This document shows positions 62,943 through 64,000 of a DNA stretch of 64,000 bases, piece after piece (positions within the stretch are counted from its first letter, which is position 1; the number at the start of each line of letters is the position of its first letter). Source of the DNA: Mycobacterium sp. IS-1742 (lineage in GTDB: Bacteria > Actinomycetota > Actinomycetes > Mycobacteriales > Mycobacteriaceae); assembly GCF_001500125.1 (NCBI RefSeq), contig NZ_LQIV01000011.1, forward strand, positions 1-64,000, read 5' to 3'. Under the pieces are notes generated by a model. It was not told the DNA's origin. It saw only the letters and a list, made by a program, of their open reading frames with translations, and searched no databases. The position numbers were made by a program, and so were the translations under genes.

Positions 62943-63667
62943 TGCTCCATCAACTGGGGAGGCAGGATCGGGGAGGGGTGCGGTTCGGACCGGAACTTCT
63001 CGAGCGATCCGCCTACTTCGACGATGCCGCACAACGCGCTCCACGACAGCATCGTCAGGTAGTCGATGAGCTCGTCGGCGCTCATCCGCGGATGCGACAT
63101 CCACGAGTGCGTGGCCAGCTGCACGCCGCCGACGATGTGATAGGCCCACGGTTCGACGCCACCGGTGTCCATGCCGGCCCCCGCCATCCGGCGGCGCAGC
63201 ATCACCGCGAGCATGCGGGCGATGATCTCCTCGGAAGCCGCCACGGCCTTGCTCTTGCTGGCCGAGTTGTTGGCCATCACGAAGCGGTACGGCTCCGGCT
63301 CGTTGGCGACCGTGTCCACGTAGACCCTGATGATCTCGCGGGTCAGTTCGTAGCCGTCGAGGTTCGACGTCAGCGCGGCGGCCATGTTGGGGATCAGTGT
63401 GGTCTGGGCGAACCGCATCATCACCGCGGTGGTGAGGTCGTTCTTGTCGACGAAGTAGCGGTACAGGACGGTCTTGGAGACACCGATCTCCGCGGCGATC
63501 TCGTCCATGCTGACGTTGCTGCCCAGACGGCGGATCGCCTCGAGGGTGCCGTCGACCAACTCGTTGCGGCGCTCGACCTTGTGCTGGTGCCAGCGCCGCT
63601 TCCGACCATCGGTCTTGACCGCCAAAGGCGGGGTCTGTTGTGCCACTATCCCCGTAGTCCCGTTCAC
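62939..63667 (-). CDS. TetR-family transcriptional regulator (Rv0472c-like)
   Basis: A 242-residue TetR regulator. The helix-turn-helix is at about 35-82 (NVSMDEIAAEIGVSKTVLYRYFVDKNDLT), preceded by a basic N-terminal extension (TDGRKRRWHQHKVERR). GTG start at 63667. A TATTAT -10 box lies at 63680-63685 on the minus strand, which would leave a leader of about 6 nt. It is first in an operon with PPK2 and divergent from the DUF445 gene across 74 bp. Confidence 0.9.
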   Translation of the reverse strand: MNGTTGIVAQQTPPLAVKTDGRKRRWHQHKVERRNELVDGTLEAIRRLGSNVSMDEIAAEIGVSKTVLYRYFVDKNDLTTAVMMRFAQTTLIPNMAAALTSNLDGYELTREIIRVYVDTVANEPEPYRFVMANNSASKSKAVAASEEIIARMLAVMLRRRMAGAGMDTGGVEPWAYHIVGGVQLATHSWMSHPRMSADELIDYLTMLSWSALCGIVEVGGSLEKFRSEPHPSPILPPQLMEQ

Positions 63668-63679
63668 TAGTCCGTCTCG

Positions 63680-63685
63680 ATAATA
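63680..63685 (-). promoter_or_regulatory. candidate -10 of the TetR-PPK2 operon
   Basis: The minus strand reads TATTAT, close to TATAAT, 12 nt before the TetR GTG. It lies in the short divergent region shared with the DUF445 gene. Confidence 0.45.
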
Positions 63686-63741
63686 CGGCGAACGGGCGTC
63701 GACAGCCGCGTCGGACCGCCGCGCTCTGCCGATAGCGGATG

Positions 63742-64000
63742 ATGGAACCCGTGGTATCTACACAGCAGCCCGGACGGGTCAGCTTCGCCGAGGCGATCGC
63801 GGGTGCGGATTCGGCCGCCGACGCCGAACGCCGTCGCGGCCTGCGGCGCATGAAAACCGTCGCACTGGGCTTCCTGCTCGGGGCCACCGTCGTCTTCCTG
63901 GTCTGCACCTGGGCGCAGTCTCAGGGCGCCGCCGCCCCGTGGATCGGCTACGTGCGCGCCGCCGCCGAGGCGGGCATGGTCGGTGCGCTGGCCGACTGGT
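63742..64000 (+). CDS. DUF445 membrane protein, N-terminal part (cut by window end)
   Basis: The open frame from ATG 63742 (ATG 63739 also possible) runs off the window. About 86 residues are visible: a hydrophilic N-terminus with FAEAIAGADSAADAERRRGLRRMK, one membrane helix (TVALGFLLGATVVFLVC), then APWIGYVRAAAEAGMVGALADW, which is diagnostic of DUF445 (YjiN-like) proteins. It matches the place of Rv0473. Function unknown. Confidence 0.82.
   Translation, partial: MEPVVSTQQPGRVSFAEAIAGADSAADAERRRGLRRMKTVALGFLLGATVVFLVCTWAQSQGAAAPWIGYVRAAAEAGMVGALADW

Overview
The window is a high-GC actinobacterial chromosome segment, most consistent with a non-tuberculous Mycobacterium (Mycolicibacterium). 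The main reason is two gene blocks in the same order as M. tuberculosis: AAA ATPase-pssA-psd-moeA2-SDR-...-groEL2 (Rv0435c-Rv0440 order) and S9 peptidase-ALDH-DUF779-two membrane proteins-lpdC-membrane protein-AhpD-like-ramB-thioesterase-icl-fadB2-...-TetR-DUF445 (Rv0457c-Rv0468, Rv0472c-Rv0473 order). Other mycobacterial traits are many 4-bp start/stop overlaps, GTG starts, -10 boxes placed 6-7 nt before start codons (leaderless mRNAs), a 13E12-type HNH gene, a mycothiol-type DinB protein and DUF1707. This placement rests on recalled gene order, not on a database search.

Layout. 0.1-7.0 kb: a minus-strand Mrp (Mnh) Na+/H+ antiporter operon with fused mnhAB, followed by a SAM methyltransferase. 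7.1-9.2 kb: an ion-transport operon (KhtT-like regulatory subunit, CBS protein, SLC13/ArsB-type permease). 9.4-11.4 kb: a NarL-type two-component pair convergent with a DUF1707 protein. 11.5-17.5 kb: a Cdc48-like ATPase, phosphatidylserine synthase and decarboxylase, MoeA and an SDR. 17.5-28.9 kb: a block between moeA2 and groEL2, where M. tuberculosis has the SDR next to groEL2. It holds two bacterial PH-domain proteins, a HAD phosphatase, an FAD monooxygenase, a LuxR regulator, an SF2 helicase, a UvrA-like ATPase without the UvrB-binding region, a cupin and a second SDR paralogous to the first. 29-31.4 kb: a TetR regulator and groEL2 with two CIRCE elements.

31.4-45 kb is accessory: a DUF559-type nuclease-like gene inside a pair of 57-bp inverted repeats, an amidohydrolase facing a VOC protein across a 22-bp divergent promoter, DinB, PAP2-like, ALDH, a membrane protein, enoyl-CoA hydratase, an unusual P450, an SDR/TetR pair with a strong operator, an ECF sigma/anti-sigma pair, an RclC-like protein and an HNH endonuclease. 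45-61 kb: S9 peptidase, an FMO-SDR-GAF regulator-ALDH-DUF779 oxidation cluster, lipoamide dehydrogenase, RamB, isocitrate lyase and 3-hydroxybutyryl-CoA dehydrogenase (fatty acid and acetate metabolism). 61-64 kb: a second DUF559-type gene inside a pair of 64-bp repeats, a PPK2 kinase with TetR, and the start of a DUF445 protein.

The most unusual structure is the pair of paralogous DUF559/AbiEi-like genes. Each is flanked by two copies of its own palindromic repeat, each has its stop codon inside a repeat, and each has a TTATCCACA box next to the upstream repeat. No tRNA, rRNA, CRISPR array or canonical insertion sequence was seen. No gap between genes exceeds 300 bp; the largest is the 266-bp icl promoter region. 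Bases 1-95 show nothing I can assign.
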